This document shows, in pieces, positions 32,232 through 40,196 of a stretch of 64,000 nt of DNA. How positions within the stretch are numbered: the first letter of the stretch is position 1; each line of letters starts with the position of its first letter. The stretch spans positions 6,500 to 70,499 of the forward strand of contig NZ_BQXN01000010.1 of the NCBI RefSeq assembly GCF_045862745.1. Direction: 5' to 3'. Source of the stretch: Furfurilactobacillus entadae. GTDB taxonomy: Bacteria; Bacillota; Bacilli; Lactobacillales; Lactobacillaceae. The notes under the pieces were generated by a model that worked only from the letters and a program-made list of their open reading frames with translations, had not been told where the DNA came from and did no database searches. Position numbers and translations under genes: made by a program.

Positions 32232-34457
32232 TTAATTTAATTGGTAAAGGGTACCGCTACTCATGCCGCCACCCATTGGTTGGGCATTCTTTGTGCTTGT
32301 TGATGAGGTCGCGCCCTTGGTGGTTGGTTTTGTTGCGCCTGGTTGTTTTGTCCCAGATGGTTTTGTGCCACTTGGTTTCTTCATGCCAGTCGGTGCACCA
32401 CCAGGGGCACCATTACCGCCCATGTCACTTGGCGCAGCCCCTTGTTTTTTCGTTGGTGCGGCTGTTTTAGCCGCTGATTTGCTGGTTGTTGTTGAGGTTC
32501 CGCCATATTTTGAGGCACTAATTTTGGTTCCGTTTTTCTCAACCCACTTAACGATGGCGCTGCTACTACTGCTCTTACCAGCAACGTAGAAGTATTTAAC
32601 TTGGCCTTCTTTGACCAACTTCTTGAACTGCTTCAAAGAGATGGCGTTATCAGTTCCGTTAAATCCGCCGATCGTCATCACCGCTTTCCCGGTTTTGATG
32701 ATGTACGGGGCTGCGGTTCCAGAATCCATTGTCGCAAACAGATACTTGGCGGTCCCATTGTGTTTTTCAAGGTAGTTAACCAGTTTAGTATTAGCTGATT
32801 CACTGCCCATTCCGCCACTGGAGGCACCACCACTGGTTAATAGATCAGGACCAGCTGTTGGAATCGCTGCGGATTCAGCGGCAATTGTTGGTGTTAAGGA
32901 CCAAAATCCAGGGGCTAACGATAAAATCGTAACGGCTGTGGCCGTTGTTGCCATTGCTTTGCGATAGGTGGTAAAGACAAAGGCAACTAGGGCCGCTGTT
33001 GCCACTGATCCAAGTCCAATGAGCCAACTGAGCCATGGATAGTCAGAATAAACGTACCAGGCTTGAAGTGCAGCCGTGGCCAAAAGACCACCAGCAAAAA
33101 TGAACCGTTGCCATAATTGCCGACCTGTCTTAATGGCTTTCAAGTAGGTCGCAACACCAATTCCAGCGAGAATGGCAAGTGGCGGTGCAAGCATAATCAT
33201 GTAGTAGGGGTGGAAGAAACCGGCAATACTGAAGAAGCCAGCGACGGGAACCAACCATGCGGCCCAGTACCAAAGCTGTTGTTGATTCTTCGTGGTTTGC
33301 CACCACTTTTTCTTCCGGTCGGATTCATAAAGGTAGCTCCCAATCAAACCGGTTAGGGCGAGTAGGAAGAACCAGCTGACCTGACCACCAAGCGCTTGTT
33401 GGAAGAGTCGGAATGGGCCAGCAGTTCCGATGTTAAAGGCACCACCGCCACCACCGGCTGTTGCGCCACCGGTCGCAGCTTTGCCACCGGTCGCAGCTTT
33501 GCCACCAGTTGTTTGTTTCATCCCAGTTGGTGCGCTACCCGTTGGCTTTTTCGTGCCGGATGGCGCTTTACCCGTCTTGCTCCCGGTTGGTGGGGTGCCC
33601 GTTTTCGAGGCTGATCCTTCAGACTTACCAGTTGAGCCCATGCCGGGGAAACGACTCCCGGTTCCGGTCGATTGGCCGAGTAACCGTTGTGACCCGTTAT
33701 ACCCAAAGGCAAGGTTTAAAACGGAGTTTGTCGATGAGCTACCGATGTACGGGCGACTACTTTTACTGGTGGAATCAACGGCAAGTGGCCACGCTAAGGT
33801 GAAGACGGCGAGGGCAGCTGTCGCATACAGTAAGTGAAGGACCTTTTTCTTCCAGCCAACCGTGCTCGCAATCCAGTAAAAGAAGTACATTGCTGGTAGA
33901 AGCATGAAAGCTTGCAACATTTTGATGTTGAAGGAGACCCCGATAAGGGCAAACGAAACGACAACTAACCATGTCTTTTTGTTAACAACGGCTTTTTGTA
34001 ATAGGTAACCGGCTAACAATAAGAAAAAGACCAGGGTCGCATCCATATTATTTGTTCGCGAATCGGCGACTACGACCGGGGTAATGGTCATGAACAGGGC
34101 ACTCAGGTTAGCAGCCAGGCGACCAAAATAGGGTTTAACCATCGCGTAGATCAACCACACGGAACCGATTCCGAACAGGACGGATGAGAGGACAATGCTC
34201 CATCCGTGCAGACCAAAGATCTTAACCGAGATGGCCATGAACCATAAGGCGACTGGCGGCTTATCCACGGTGATGAAGCCTGCAGGGTCGAAACTAGCAT
34301 ACCAAAAGTTTTTCCAACTCTTCGTCATGCTGACAATGGCTGAGGTGTAGAAATCATTGGCAGAACCAGCCTGCCAGATGTTCCATCCGTAAAGAAAGGC
34401 GGCGAGGATCAAAATCCCGACGAGCCACCAATCCCAGTGTTTTAAACGTTGTTTCAT
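32232..34457 (-). CDS. GT39/ArnT-like membrane glycosyltransferase (YkcB-like)
   Basis: 741 aa. The N-terminal half has many hydrophobic helices and the GT-C marks: Asp in GSANDFYTSAI, and FITVDKPPVALW. Between two helices (about residues 260-350) lies a long Gly/Thr/Lys/Ser low-complexity segment that includes tandem GGKAAT units. Helices resume, followed by a soluble domain (about 530-660) and a second low-complexity tail rich in Gly, Thr, Lys and Pro. Enzymes of this type transfer a sugar from polyprenyl phosphate on the outer face. The gene is first in the operon with the GT2 gene, as in Bacillus ykcB-ykcC; the acceptor is unknown. Confidence 0.85.
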   Translation of the reverse strand: MKQRLKHWDWWLVGILILAAFLYGWNIWQAGSANDFYTSAIVSMTKSWKNFWYASFDPAGFITVDKPPVALWFMAISVKIFGLHGWSIVLSSVLFGIGSVWLIYAMVKPYFGRLAANLSALFMTITPVVVADSRTNNMDATLVFFLLLAGYLLQKAVVNKKTWLVVVSFALIGVSFNIKMLQAFMLLPAMYFFYWIASTVGWKKKVLHLLYATAALAVFTLAWPLAVDSTSKSSRPYIGSSSTNSVLNLAFGYNGSQRLLGQSTGTGSRFPGMGSTGKSEGSASKTGTPPTGSKTGKAPSGTKKPTGSAPTGMKQTTGGKAATGGKAATGGATAGGGGGAFNIGTAGPFRLFQQALGGQVSWFFLLALTGLIGSYLYESDRKKKWWQTTKNQQQLWYWAAWLVPVAGFFSIAGFFHPYYMIMLAPPLAILAGIGVATYLKAIKTGRQLWQRFIFAGGLLATAALQAWYVYSDYPWLSWLIGLGSVATAALVAFVFTTYRKAMATTATAVTILSLAPGFWSLTPTIAAESAAIPTAGPDLLTSGGASSGGMGSESANTKLVNYLEKHNGTAKYLFATMDSGTAAPYIIKTGKAVMTIGGFNGTDNAISLKQFKKLVKEGQVKYFYVAGKSSSSSAIVKWVEKNGTKISASKYGGTSTTTSKSAAKTAAPTKKQGAAPSDMGGNGAPGGAPTGMKKPSGTKPSGTKQPGATKPTTKGATSSTSTKNAQPMGGGMSSGTLYQLN
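33465..33500. repeat. Two tandem 18-bp units within the GT39 gene
   Basis: GCCACCGGTCGCAGCTTT occurs twice in tandem (33465-33482 and 33483-33500), followed by a partial third copy. It encodes two copies of a six-residue Gly/Lys/Ala/Thr unit in the extracellular loop and may vary in number between strains. Confidence 0.9.
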
Positions 34458-34640
34458 AGCGTCACTTCCTAGGTTGAGTTTATGGATTAACGATGAGTAG
34501 AAGTCCCAATTGCTAAAACATTACGTTCTAGGATAGCCGTGCAGGCATAAAGTGGACTTAACTGAACCTAAACCAAAGCTTAAACGGGGAGAATAGCGTG
34601 AATGAGTAGAGGAAAAGTGACGGATTAATGCACAATAAAA

Positions 34641-34668
34641 GGGCCAAAATCATTATTGATTTTGGCCC
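34641..34668. terminator. Terminator of the usp gene
   Basis: GGGCCAAAATCA (34641-34652) pairs with TGATTTTGGCCC (34657-34668) with T runs on both sides; on the minus strand it follows uspA. The remaining 34458-34640 holds the leader of the glycosyltransferase operon with nothing clear. Confidence 0.88.
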
Positions 34669-34699
34669 CTTTAGTTTGAATTCAATTTGTTGTTGATGC

Positions 34700-35155
34700 T
34701 TATTTATCGGCGTTAATTTTAACGATCAAAACGTCAACGTCGGCGTTACGGCTTACGTAGTTGGTTACAGAACCAACCATTAACCGTTCAACGGCGTTTA
34801 GACCGGTGGTTCCCATAACAATCAATTCGTTGCCGTGATCATGAGGAAATTCACGGGAGATGACGGGTTTCGGGTTCCCGAACCGGACGTGGATATCAAC
34901 ATCTTTAACACCAGCATCTTCAGCCTGCTTTTTTAAGGCTTCTAAGCGGTTTTGAACGTCTTCTACCAACCGGTAAATGACGTCACCACTAACAGCACCA
35001 CCGTAACTGTCAGAAAATTGGTTAACTTCCAACACGTTCAGGATATCTAAATGTGTGTCGTTGCGTTTTGCAACTTCAATGGCTTTTTCAAGGACTGGGT
35101 CAGTGGCCTTGGAACCGTCGACTGGCGCGAGGATATTTTTATATTGTTGTAACAT
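34700..35155 (-). CDS. Universal stress protein, UspA family
   Basis: 151 aa, single Usp domain. Features are ILAPVDGSKATDPVLEKAI at the N-terminus and the ATP-binding G2xG9xGS/T-type loop near the end (VMGTTGLNAVERLMVGSVTNYV). Such proteins bind ATP and respond to starvation or stress; the molecular role is not defined. It is monocistronic and divergent from the lipoate ligase gene. The start ATG follows AAGGGTGG on the minus strand. Confidence 0.92.
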   Translation of the reverse strand: MLQQYKNILAPVDGSKATDPVLEKAIEVAKRNDTHLDILNVLEVNQFSDSYGGAVSGDVIYRLVEDVQNRLEALKKQAEDAGVKDVDIHVRFGNPKPVISREFPHDHGNELIVMGTTGLNAVERLMVGSVTNYVSRNADVDVLIVKINADK

Positions 35156-35458
35156 GATTACATGCCACCCTTCTCTCGATTAAAAACGTTGATTGTACCT
35201 TACATTTATTATACCGTTTATTACTAATAATGTAAGCGATTTACTCCATTGGAGAAGAAAAAGTGCGTGGTTTTTTCATTGTGGTAACTGGAATGAGGGG
35301 GATAACGGGCAAGAAAAAGTTTGTGAAGTCACAATGATGAAACGCGGCAACATCACAATTGTGTCCGCTTTCAGAAAGTGCTAACATCAACGTAACGGCA
35401 GAATGGGCGGATGAAGTCTCACCCGTTATTGTTGATTTGACTTAGGGGGCTAACCATT
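35156..35458. promoter_or_regulatory. 303-bp region between usp and lipoate ligase with two dyads
   Basis: No gene is seen. TTGTGAAGTCACAA at 35321-35334 is an inverted repeat with 6-bp arms and a 2-nt centre. CACAATTGTG at 35354-35363 is a perfect 10-bp palindrome 20 bp downstream. Both carry TTGTG half-sites like those near the acyl-CoA genes. They lie about 100-140 bp upstream of the lipoate ligase start, near its probable promoter. Confidence 0.5.
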
Positions 35459-36469
35459 ATGTATTATGTTTCGATGACATCGCACAACATTGGTGAAAAC
35501 TTAGCAACTGAACAATATTTAATGAATAACAAGCAATTTGACGAACCATTACTCTTGTTCTATTACGAAGAACCTTGTATCATCGTGGGCCGGAATCAAA
35601 ACACGATGGAAGAAATCAACCAGAAGTACGTTCAGGAACATAACATTCGGGTAACGCGCCGGTTGTCCGGTGGTGGAGCGGTTTATCAGGATCTAGGGAA
35701 CCTGTGCTTTAGTTTTGTGGTGGACTCAAACAGTGAAGCTTTTGGGGACTTTAAGTCATTCACGAAGCCGATCGTAACGGCCTTGCAAAAGATGGGGGCT
35801 GAATCCGTTCAAGTTTCTGGTCGAAATGACATTTTGGTGGACGGTCGTAAATTCTCCGGTAACGCCATGTACACACGAAACGGGAAGACGTTCTCTCATG
35901 GAACCCTGATGTTGGATGTTGATCTGGACGTTGTGACCCATGCGTTGAACGTTCCAGAAGATAAAATTGCCTCAAAGGGAATTAAATCAGTTCGCTCACG
36001 GGTGACGAACCTGCGGCCGTACCTTGCTCCAGACTATCAGGATATTGATGTTCCAACGTTCCGGGACCTTTTACTGAAAGAACTATTTGATGTTAACGAC
36101 CTAGCTGACATCAAGTCACATGAATATGTTGTCACCCCGGAAGATCAGAAAGAAATCGACAAGTTGTACGAACAATATTACAATAATTGGGACTGGGTTT
36201 ACGGAAATTCACCAGCGTTTACGGTGAAAAAACGTCAACACTTTGATTACGGGACGATTGATGCACGGCTTGACGTTCAGGATGGGAAAATTGTGAACCT
36301 GAAATTCTATGGCGATTTCTTTGGGCCAGAAGATGTGACGACCCTATCGGATCAGCTGACGGACATTAAGTATGACCGTGATCACTTAGAAGGTGCATTA
36401 CGTGACGTAGACCTCAGTAAATATTTCGTTGGCATTTCAAAGGAACAACTCATTGATCTGTTGGCATAG
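35459..36469 (+). CDS. lplA: Lipoate-protein ligase A
   Basis: 336 aa, full length with the C-terminal accessory domain. It activates lipoate with ATP and attaches it to the E2 or GcvH lipoyl domains. The N-terminal ligase domain carries RRLSGGGAVYQD (67-78; the usual His is replaced by Gln in this position) and the catalytic Lys131 in DGRKFSGNAMY. The start ATG 35459 follows AGGGGGC. Two small genes follow on the same strand within 16 and 23 nt, so a three-gene operon is likely. It implies that the cell has a pyruvate-dehydrogenase-type complex or glycine-cleavage H protein elsewhere. Confidence 0.93.
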   Translation: MYYVSMTSHNIGENLATEQYLMNNKQFDEPLLLFYYEEPCIIVGRNQNTMEEINQKYVQEHNIRVTRRLSGGGAVYQDLGNLCFSFVVDSNSEAFGDFKSFTKPIVTALQKMGAESVQVSGRNDILVDGRKFSGNAMYTRNGKTFSHGTLMLDVDLDVVTHALNVPEDKIASKGIKSVRSRVTNLRPYLAPDYQDIDVPTFRDLLLKELFDVNDLADIKSHEYVVTPEDQKEIDKLYEQYYNNWDWVYGNSPAFTVKKRQHFDYGTIDARLDVQDGKIVNLKFYGDFFGPEDVTTLSDQLTDIKYDRDHLEGALRDVDLSKYFVGISKEQLIDLLA

Positions 36470-36484
36470 AAAGGGTTTTACTAG

Positions 36485-36913
36485 ATGAGAGATGCACGTG
36501 TACGTGTGGTTAGTTTAACCATTGCAGCCTGGTTTTTTTATACGATTGTTAACGCGGGGAGTTACTTTGGTTTTGGCGGATCGGCCAGTCAGCAGTGGCC
36601 AGCATTTTTAGCCAATGAGGCGTTGATGATCATTTTAACGTTGATCCCGGTGCTGATGTTTGCCTTTAACTGGCGCTTTTCTGTGTACCCACAATCCCTG
36701 GTCCTCATTATTTTAACGGCGGTCTTGCTGTTGGCGATGATGCGAACATTTACTGAACATGGTGCGATGATTGCAAAGGTAGTGATCGACCTCTTTGCGG
36801 TTATTGGGTTGATTACCAACTTTGAAGCCTTTGTCGCAGGGGCGCGTTTCCGGCACGATTATGAGGAAAACAACCAGATTTGGGTTGAACGCGAAGAAAA
36901 GTCGCACCATTAA
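36485..36913 (+). CDS. Small membrane protein of unknown function
   Basis: 142 aa with four hydrophobic helices (about 8-25, 38-58, 66-82, 92-118) and a charged C-terminal tail rich in Glu, Arg and His. I do not recognise the family. It starts 15 nt after lplA and is likely translated from the same mRNA. Its position between the lipoate ligase and another unknown gene is the only clue. Confidence 0.75.
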   Translation: MRDARVRVVSLTIAAWFFYTIVNAGSYFGFGGSASQQWPAFLANEALMIILTLIPVLMFAFNWRFSVYPQSLVLIILTAVLLLAMMRTFTEHGAMIAKVVIDLFAVIGLITNFEAFVAGARFRHDYEENNQIWVEREEKSHH

Positions 36914-36936
36914 AAGAGAAACGGGAGTCAGAACGA

Positions 36937-37437
36937 ATGAAAATTAACATCGCTGATTTTTTGACAGCACTGGAAGAAGAAACGTACGCCGCAACGTCTG
37001 GCATCACAACGTTTGATGAATTAACTGCTGATCCAGCCATGATCATGACGGGAAGTTTGGCGTTTGCACAAGAACAGTTGCAGGACGGAAAGTTGGTTCA
37101 AACGCGCTTTGATGTAACAGGGTACCATGATGAACCCATCAACATCCGGTTAGAAAGTTCTGTTATCAACTTGCCGTTTGCTTATGCAAAGGAAATTGAT
37201 AAAATGCTGGATTCTGATGAGGAGCGTGAGGTGAACCTTTACCTCATCTTCGATTCACCAGCAATTAACGTTTCTAAAATGCGGATTGATCTAATTAGTT
37301 CCGTTCAGGCCTTTTTGGACGATCCGGAGACTGTAGCCGAACGGGTGACAGATTGGGTTCGAGAACAACTGAACCAGTTGGCACAACGGGCCGCCGCAGC
37401 TGAAGAAGCTGACACGGATGAACCAGAAGCTGATTAA
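36937..37437 (+). CDS. Acidic cytosolic protein of unknown function
   Basis: 166 aa, without signal peptide or membrane segments. It is acidic, with a C-terminus rich in Ala, Glu and Asp. Predicted strands (ARFDVTGY-like region about 60-85) and helices suggest a compact alpha/beta domain up to about residue 145. No known motif was seen. It begins 23 nt after the membrane-protein gene, after an AAACGGGAG box, and closes the lplA operon before a strong terminator. Confidence 0.7.
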   Translation: MKINIADFLTALEEETYAATSGITTFDELTADPAMIMTGSLAFAQEQLQDGKLVQTRFDVTGYHDEPINIRLESSVINLPFAYAKEIDKMLDSDEEREVNLYLIFDSPAINVSKMRIDLISSVQAFLDDPETVAERVTDWVREQLNQLAQRAAAAEEADTDEPEAD

Positions 37438-37447
37438 CTGAAAATGT

Positions 37448-37483
37448 AAAAAATGTCACGCCAATGTTGGCGTGACATTTTTT
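37448..37483. terminator. Bidirectional terminator, lplA operon/DedA
   Basis: AAAAAATGTCACGCCAA (37448-37464) pairs perfectly with its complement at 37467-37483, with a tight loop. Confidence 0.95.
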
Positions 37484-37494
37484 CATTTTGAAGA

Positions 37495-38193
37495 TTACCG
37501 GGCACGAACTGCATCGATCCATTCATGAAGAAAACGGCTTGCTTCGTGGATGACAACCGGAAGAAGGGCAATACCGATACAAATGAAGGTGAAGTAGTTC
37601 TCGACGAATTCGGTTTTGCCGAAGAAGAAGCCAGCGAGGGTTGCGATTAGGATCCACGCTGTGACACCAATGGTATTAAAAACATGGAAATCGTGGCGAT
37701 CCATGGCTGTTTCACCAGCAATTAGGGGCATGAACAGGCCAACAATGGGAATGAAGCGCGCGATGATCAAGAAACTACCACCGTACTTTTGAAAGTATTC
37801 TTCAGATTGCGATAAGCGCCGCATGGTCTTTGTTGTTGGTTGGTGATCATCAGGATCAGCTTGTTTTTTAGCCGTGGCTTTCTCCTTGAGGCGCAACCCA
37901 GTCTGATACTTTATGATCGACCCCAAGAGGGTCATGAGGATGAAACCAACCAGGAGAATGTAGATGTTCAGCACCGATTGATGACTGGCAGAAATGGCGC
38001 CGGCCACGAAGAGCAAGGATTGAGCGGGGAGAAAGGAAAAGAGCAGGTAGGCACTTTCAAGAAACAGCACCGCAAAAAGGATGATGTAACCCCAGTAATC
38101 GAGATGGTTTGTCCAGGGAACTAAAAATTTGAGTGGGTTAAAAATAAATTCGAGGACCCAGGCAAGGCGTGTAGATGCAATAAATTTTGTCAT
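37495..38193 (-). CDS. DedA family membrane protein (VTT domain)
   Basis: 232 aa. DedA proteins move undecaprenyl phosphate or phospholipids between leaflets. Conserved points are the Glu in FLESAYLLFSFLPAQSLLF (first re-entrant loop) and FIIARFIPI-type FLIIARFIPIVGLFMPLIAGETAM (second loop, with Arg and Pro). About five hydrophobic segments are visible. A charged loop of about 40 residues (rich in Lys, Gln, Asp, His) splits the domain. No ribosome binding site precedes ATG 38193; a TATGAT box lies about 12 nt upstream, so a leaderless or poorly translated mRNA is possible. Confidence 0.85.
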   Translation of the reverse strand: MTKFIASTRLAWVLEFIFNPLKFLVPWTNHLDYWGYIILFAVLFLESAYLLFSFLPAQSLLFVAGAISASHQSVLNIYILLVGFILMTLLGSIIKYQTGLRLKEKATAKKQADPDDHQPTTKTMRRLSQSEEYFQKYGGSFLIIARFIPIVGLFMPLIAGETAMDRHDFHVFNTIGVTAWILIATLAGFFFGKTEFVENYFTFICIGIALLPVVIHEASRFLHEWIDAVRAR

Positions 38194-38236
38194 AATACGG
38201 TTATCATACCGATATTTAGTTAAGTTTCCTAGCGAT

Positions 38237-38265
38237 TTGCGCTTTTATTTTAGAGGTGTTATATT
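38237..38265 (+). promoter_or_regulatory. Promoter of the intergenic RNA
   Basis: TTGCGC (38237-38242) and TATATT (38260-38265) with a 17-bp spacer. Transcription would start near 38271-38273, at the left end of the structured RNA. Confidence 0.6.
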
Positions 38266-38270
38266 ATTGA

Positions 38271-38526
38271 CATGCGATGAGTCGAGATCAGCCAGACGAC
38301 AGTGATGTCGTTCCTCTGCGGAGGCTAGTGGCTATCGAAGTCAGGGGTACGTTTTTCCATCGTATATGGAGTGCTTGATCGTTTGGGTTGTGGAACCCGG
38401 CGGTCTACCCACCGACTACTATTGGGTACTGACGTTCTCAGTTCTTCTTTATTGAAGAGCGACCTTAAGTTCAGAAGGTTAATACTGAACATGCCAACCA
38501 AACGCCTACGTCTGTAGGCGTTTTTT
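38271..38526 (+). ncRNA. Structured noncoding RNA candidate, about 255 nt
   Basis: This stretch has its own promoter and a rho-independent terminator (AAACGCCTA, 38500-38508, with TAGGCGTTT, 38515-38523, then T6). It has no open frame of note. Hairpins are dense: AGCCA...TGGCT enclosing ACGACA-TGTCGT-like and CCTC/GAGG arms, GGGTT/AACCC around 38384-38397, GTTCAG/CTGAAC near 38470-38490, and GAAGTCA...GTAC pairing with GTAC-TGAC-TTC across the centre. The ends pair as well (near 38267-38274 with CATGCCAA at 38490-38497). A rod-like central part is compatible with 6S RNA or the lacto-usp type, but I could not confirm the family. tmRNA, RNase P RNA and SRP RNA were ruled out by missing hallmark sequences. 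Confidence 0.6.
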
Positions 38527-38653
38527 ATTGGTCATGAAGAATATGTGACTAAATTGCTAACTAATGCGAGGACAGCTTTGGAGAAGCTGTGGTGCCGGCG
38601 TGTATGCTACACTATAAATATAAAAACTATTATGAGTTGTTGCGGGGGTCGAA

Positions 38654-39034
38654 ATGGAATTAAGCAAGATGCACCACATTGGGATTGTGGTTTCAAGTTA
38701 TGCCAGGGCGAAGGATTTTTACATGACCAAACTTGGTTTTCAACTTGTGAGCGAATATGATCGGCCCGTTAAACACGATACGGTAATGATGCTGTGTTCA
38801 GGCACCGTTCAATTAGAACTGTTCATCCGGCCCAATAGTCCGGAGCGGCTGACGTATCCTGAAGCGTTGGGGCTTCGTCACGTGGCGTTTGCCGTGGATG
38901 ATGTGGCCCAAACGGTCATTGAACTCGCTGAACTGGGGGTTAAGGCCGAACCAATTCGCAACGATGAATTTACGGGAAAGGCAATGACCTTCATTCATGA
39001 TCCAGATGGCTTGCCGATTGAACTTCACGAGTAG
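38654..39034 (+). CDS. VOC family protein (glyoxalase/dioxygenase fold)
   Basis: 126 aa, the usual length of a single VOC unit with two beta-alpha-beta-beta-beta modules. Putative metal ligands are His7 or His8 in KMHHIGI, a Glu in QLELF, His in LRHVAF, and Glu in LPIELHE at the end. Proteins of this type include lactoylglutathione lyase-like enzymes; lactobacilli often lack glutathione-based detoxification, so the substrate is open. The start follows GGGGGTC. Its 3' end overlaps the convergent GNAT gene by 44 bases. Confidence 0.85.
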   Translation: MELSKMHHIGIVVSSYARAKDFYMTKLGFQLVSEYDRPVKHDTVMMLCSGTVQLELFIRPNSPERLTYPEALGLRHVAFAVDDVAQTVIELAELGVKAEPIRNDEFTGKAMTFIHDPDGLPIELHE

Positions 39035-39467
39035 TCAGCGGTTGATGGGTCATGCGAATGTGCGGTGTGGTGTTGAAAAGAAACACCTCGCCTGCGGGTT
39101 GGAACCCAAATTTACGGTAGAAATTTTGAACCTGAACCTGTGCCTCAATTTGGATGAGGTAATTTGGGTAGCGTGCGGCAAGGGTTGCCATGACGTGTTG
39201 TAAAAGAACCCGTCCATAGCCCTGGCCACGAACGGCGGGGGTGGTCAGGACACGACCAAACGTAACGGTCGTGCCTTCTGTGAAAATTCGTGCGTATGCA
39301 ACAAGATGATTGTCTTCGTAGTTAAAAAGATGGCGCGCTCGGGGATCAATTTCATCGACTTCTTGGTACACACGGTGCTGATCAACCACGAAAGTTTGGA
39401 TTCTTGCCACCATTATGTCGTATAATTCAGTTGTTGAGAGTTCTGAGAATGATTTTAAAAGCCACAT
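38991..39467 (-). CDS. GNAT acetyltransferase, ElaA family
   Basis: 158 aa. The GNAT core with the acetyl-CoA loop is clear: VLTTPAVRGQGYGRVLLQ (R/QxxGxG/A). The N-terminal VARIQTFVVDQHRVYQEVDEID block, about residues 18-42, is characteristic of ElaA-like proteins. The substrate is unknown. The frame overlaps the 3' end of the VOC gene by 44 bases; because both proteins keep normal family lengths, the overlap is probably real. Confidence 0.85.
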   Translation of the reverse strand: MWLLKSFSELSTTELYDIMVARIQTFVVDQHRVYQEVDEIDPRARHLFNYEDNHLVAYARIFTEGTTVTFGRVLTTPAVRGQGYGRVLLQHVMATLAARYPNYLIQIEAQVQVQNFYRKFGFQPAGEVFLFNTTPHIRMTHQPLTTREVQSASHLDHE

Positions 39468-39517
39468 AAGCGAAGTACCCCTTTTGAATGATTGCGCTCT
39501 AGTATAGGTTTGCTTTA

Positions 39518-39529
39518 TTGCAAATGCAA
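39518..39529. promoter_or_regulatory. TTGCA-AA-TGCAA operator candidate
   Basis: A 5-bp inverted repeat with a 2-nt centre, placed directly before the AAGGAG ribosome binding site of the MarR gene and within the 75-bp divergent gap to the ElaA gene. It is a likely autoregulatory MarR site; this is inference. Confidence 0.5.
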
Positions 39530-39542
39530 CAAGGAGTTTACA

Positions 39543-39950
39543 ATGATTGATGAATTAAGGCGGTTGGGTACCTTTTCGAGACGGGCAACGACCAGTGCCA
39601 ACCACGCATTTGCGGCACAAGGATTAAATAATAATCGGTTTCAGTACCTGCTGCGAATTTGCGAACGGCCCGGACTGTTTTTTGACGAATTAGCGACGGA
39701 CATGGCGGTGGATAGAACCACCAGTTTTCGGGCAGTTCAAAAGTTAATCACGGAAGGCTACGTTGAAAAACGTGCAGATGCCGTTAATAAGAAGGTGCGC
39801 CGGTTATACCCGACGGCGCAAGCACAGGCGTTGTATCCGAGCATTCATGCATTTGAGCGTGGTGTTGCAGAACGGACAATCGGCTCGTTGACGCCTGGTG
39901 AACAGCAATTACTGGCTGAACTACTGACCAAAATCAATAAGCAGCTGTGA
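39543..39950 (+). CDS. MarR family transcriptional regulator
   Basis: 135 aa from ATG 39543 after AAGGAG; an upstream start at 39492 has no ribosome binding site. The winged helix covers about residues 25-105: FDELATDMAVDRTTSFRAVQKL is the helix-turn-helix and EKRADAVNKKVRRLYPT is the wing. N- and C-terminal helices form the dimer interface. It is divergent from the ElaA gene. The function of the targets is unknown. Confidence 0.88.
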   Translation: MIDELRRLGTFSRRATTSANHAFAAQGLNNNRFQYLLRICERPGLFFDELATDMAVDRTTSFRAVQKLITEGYVEKRADAVNKKVRRLYPTAQAQALYPSIHAFERGVAERTIGSLTPGEQQLLAELLTKINKQL

Positions 39951-39982
39951 GTGGTTTCCCACCAGCCAATAAGAAAATAATG

Positions 39983-40020
39983 CACCTGATTCCCGTAACC
40001 GCGGGGATCAGGTGTTTTTT
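39983..40020 (+). terminator. Terminator of the MarR gene
   Basis: CACCTGAT...CCC (39983-39994) pairs with GGG-ATCAGGTG (40003-40014) with one bulge, followed by six T residues. Confidence 0.85.
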
Positions 40021-40144
40021 CTGTGAAGGATGGTTGGCGAGCCACCACGCTGATTATTGAAATCATGTGGTCAAGACGCCACACGTGAAAGATTGTGAAT
40101 TTTTCTTGCATTGCTGACGTTTGATCGCTGGAAATGAGCTAAAA

Positions 40145-40165
40145 TGGAAACGTTAAGCGCTTACA
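40145..40165. promoter_or_regulatory. Overlapping cre-like sites before the amidase gene
   Basis: On the minus strand, TGTAAGCGCTTAAC (40165-40152) matches TGWAANCGNTNWCA at 12 of 14 positions. An overlapping + strand site, TGGAAACGTTAAGC (40145-40158), matches 11 of 14. Catabolite control of the amidase is plausible. Confidence 0.45.
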
Positions 40166-40196
40166 TAGAAAACGAACAGCACTGAGGGGTGTGAAA

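Noticed and set aside
32263..33837. Long plus-strand frames opposite the GT39 gene
   Set aside because: They are shadows caused by the Gly/Thr/Pro-rich low-complexity coding sequence on the minus strand.
38271..38526. T-box or other riboswitch for the VOC gene
   Set aside because: It has a GTGGAACCC-like stretch, but no T-box AGTA start or antiterminator, and a terminator plus about 130 bp separate it from the next gene. No other riboswitch core fits.
38271..38526. tmRNA, RNase P RNA or SRP RNA
   Set aside because: Hallmark sequences (tRNA-like ends and tag frame, GAGGAAAGTCC block, GGAAGGAAGCAGCC-type loop) are absent.
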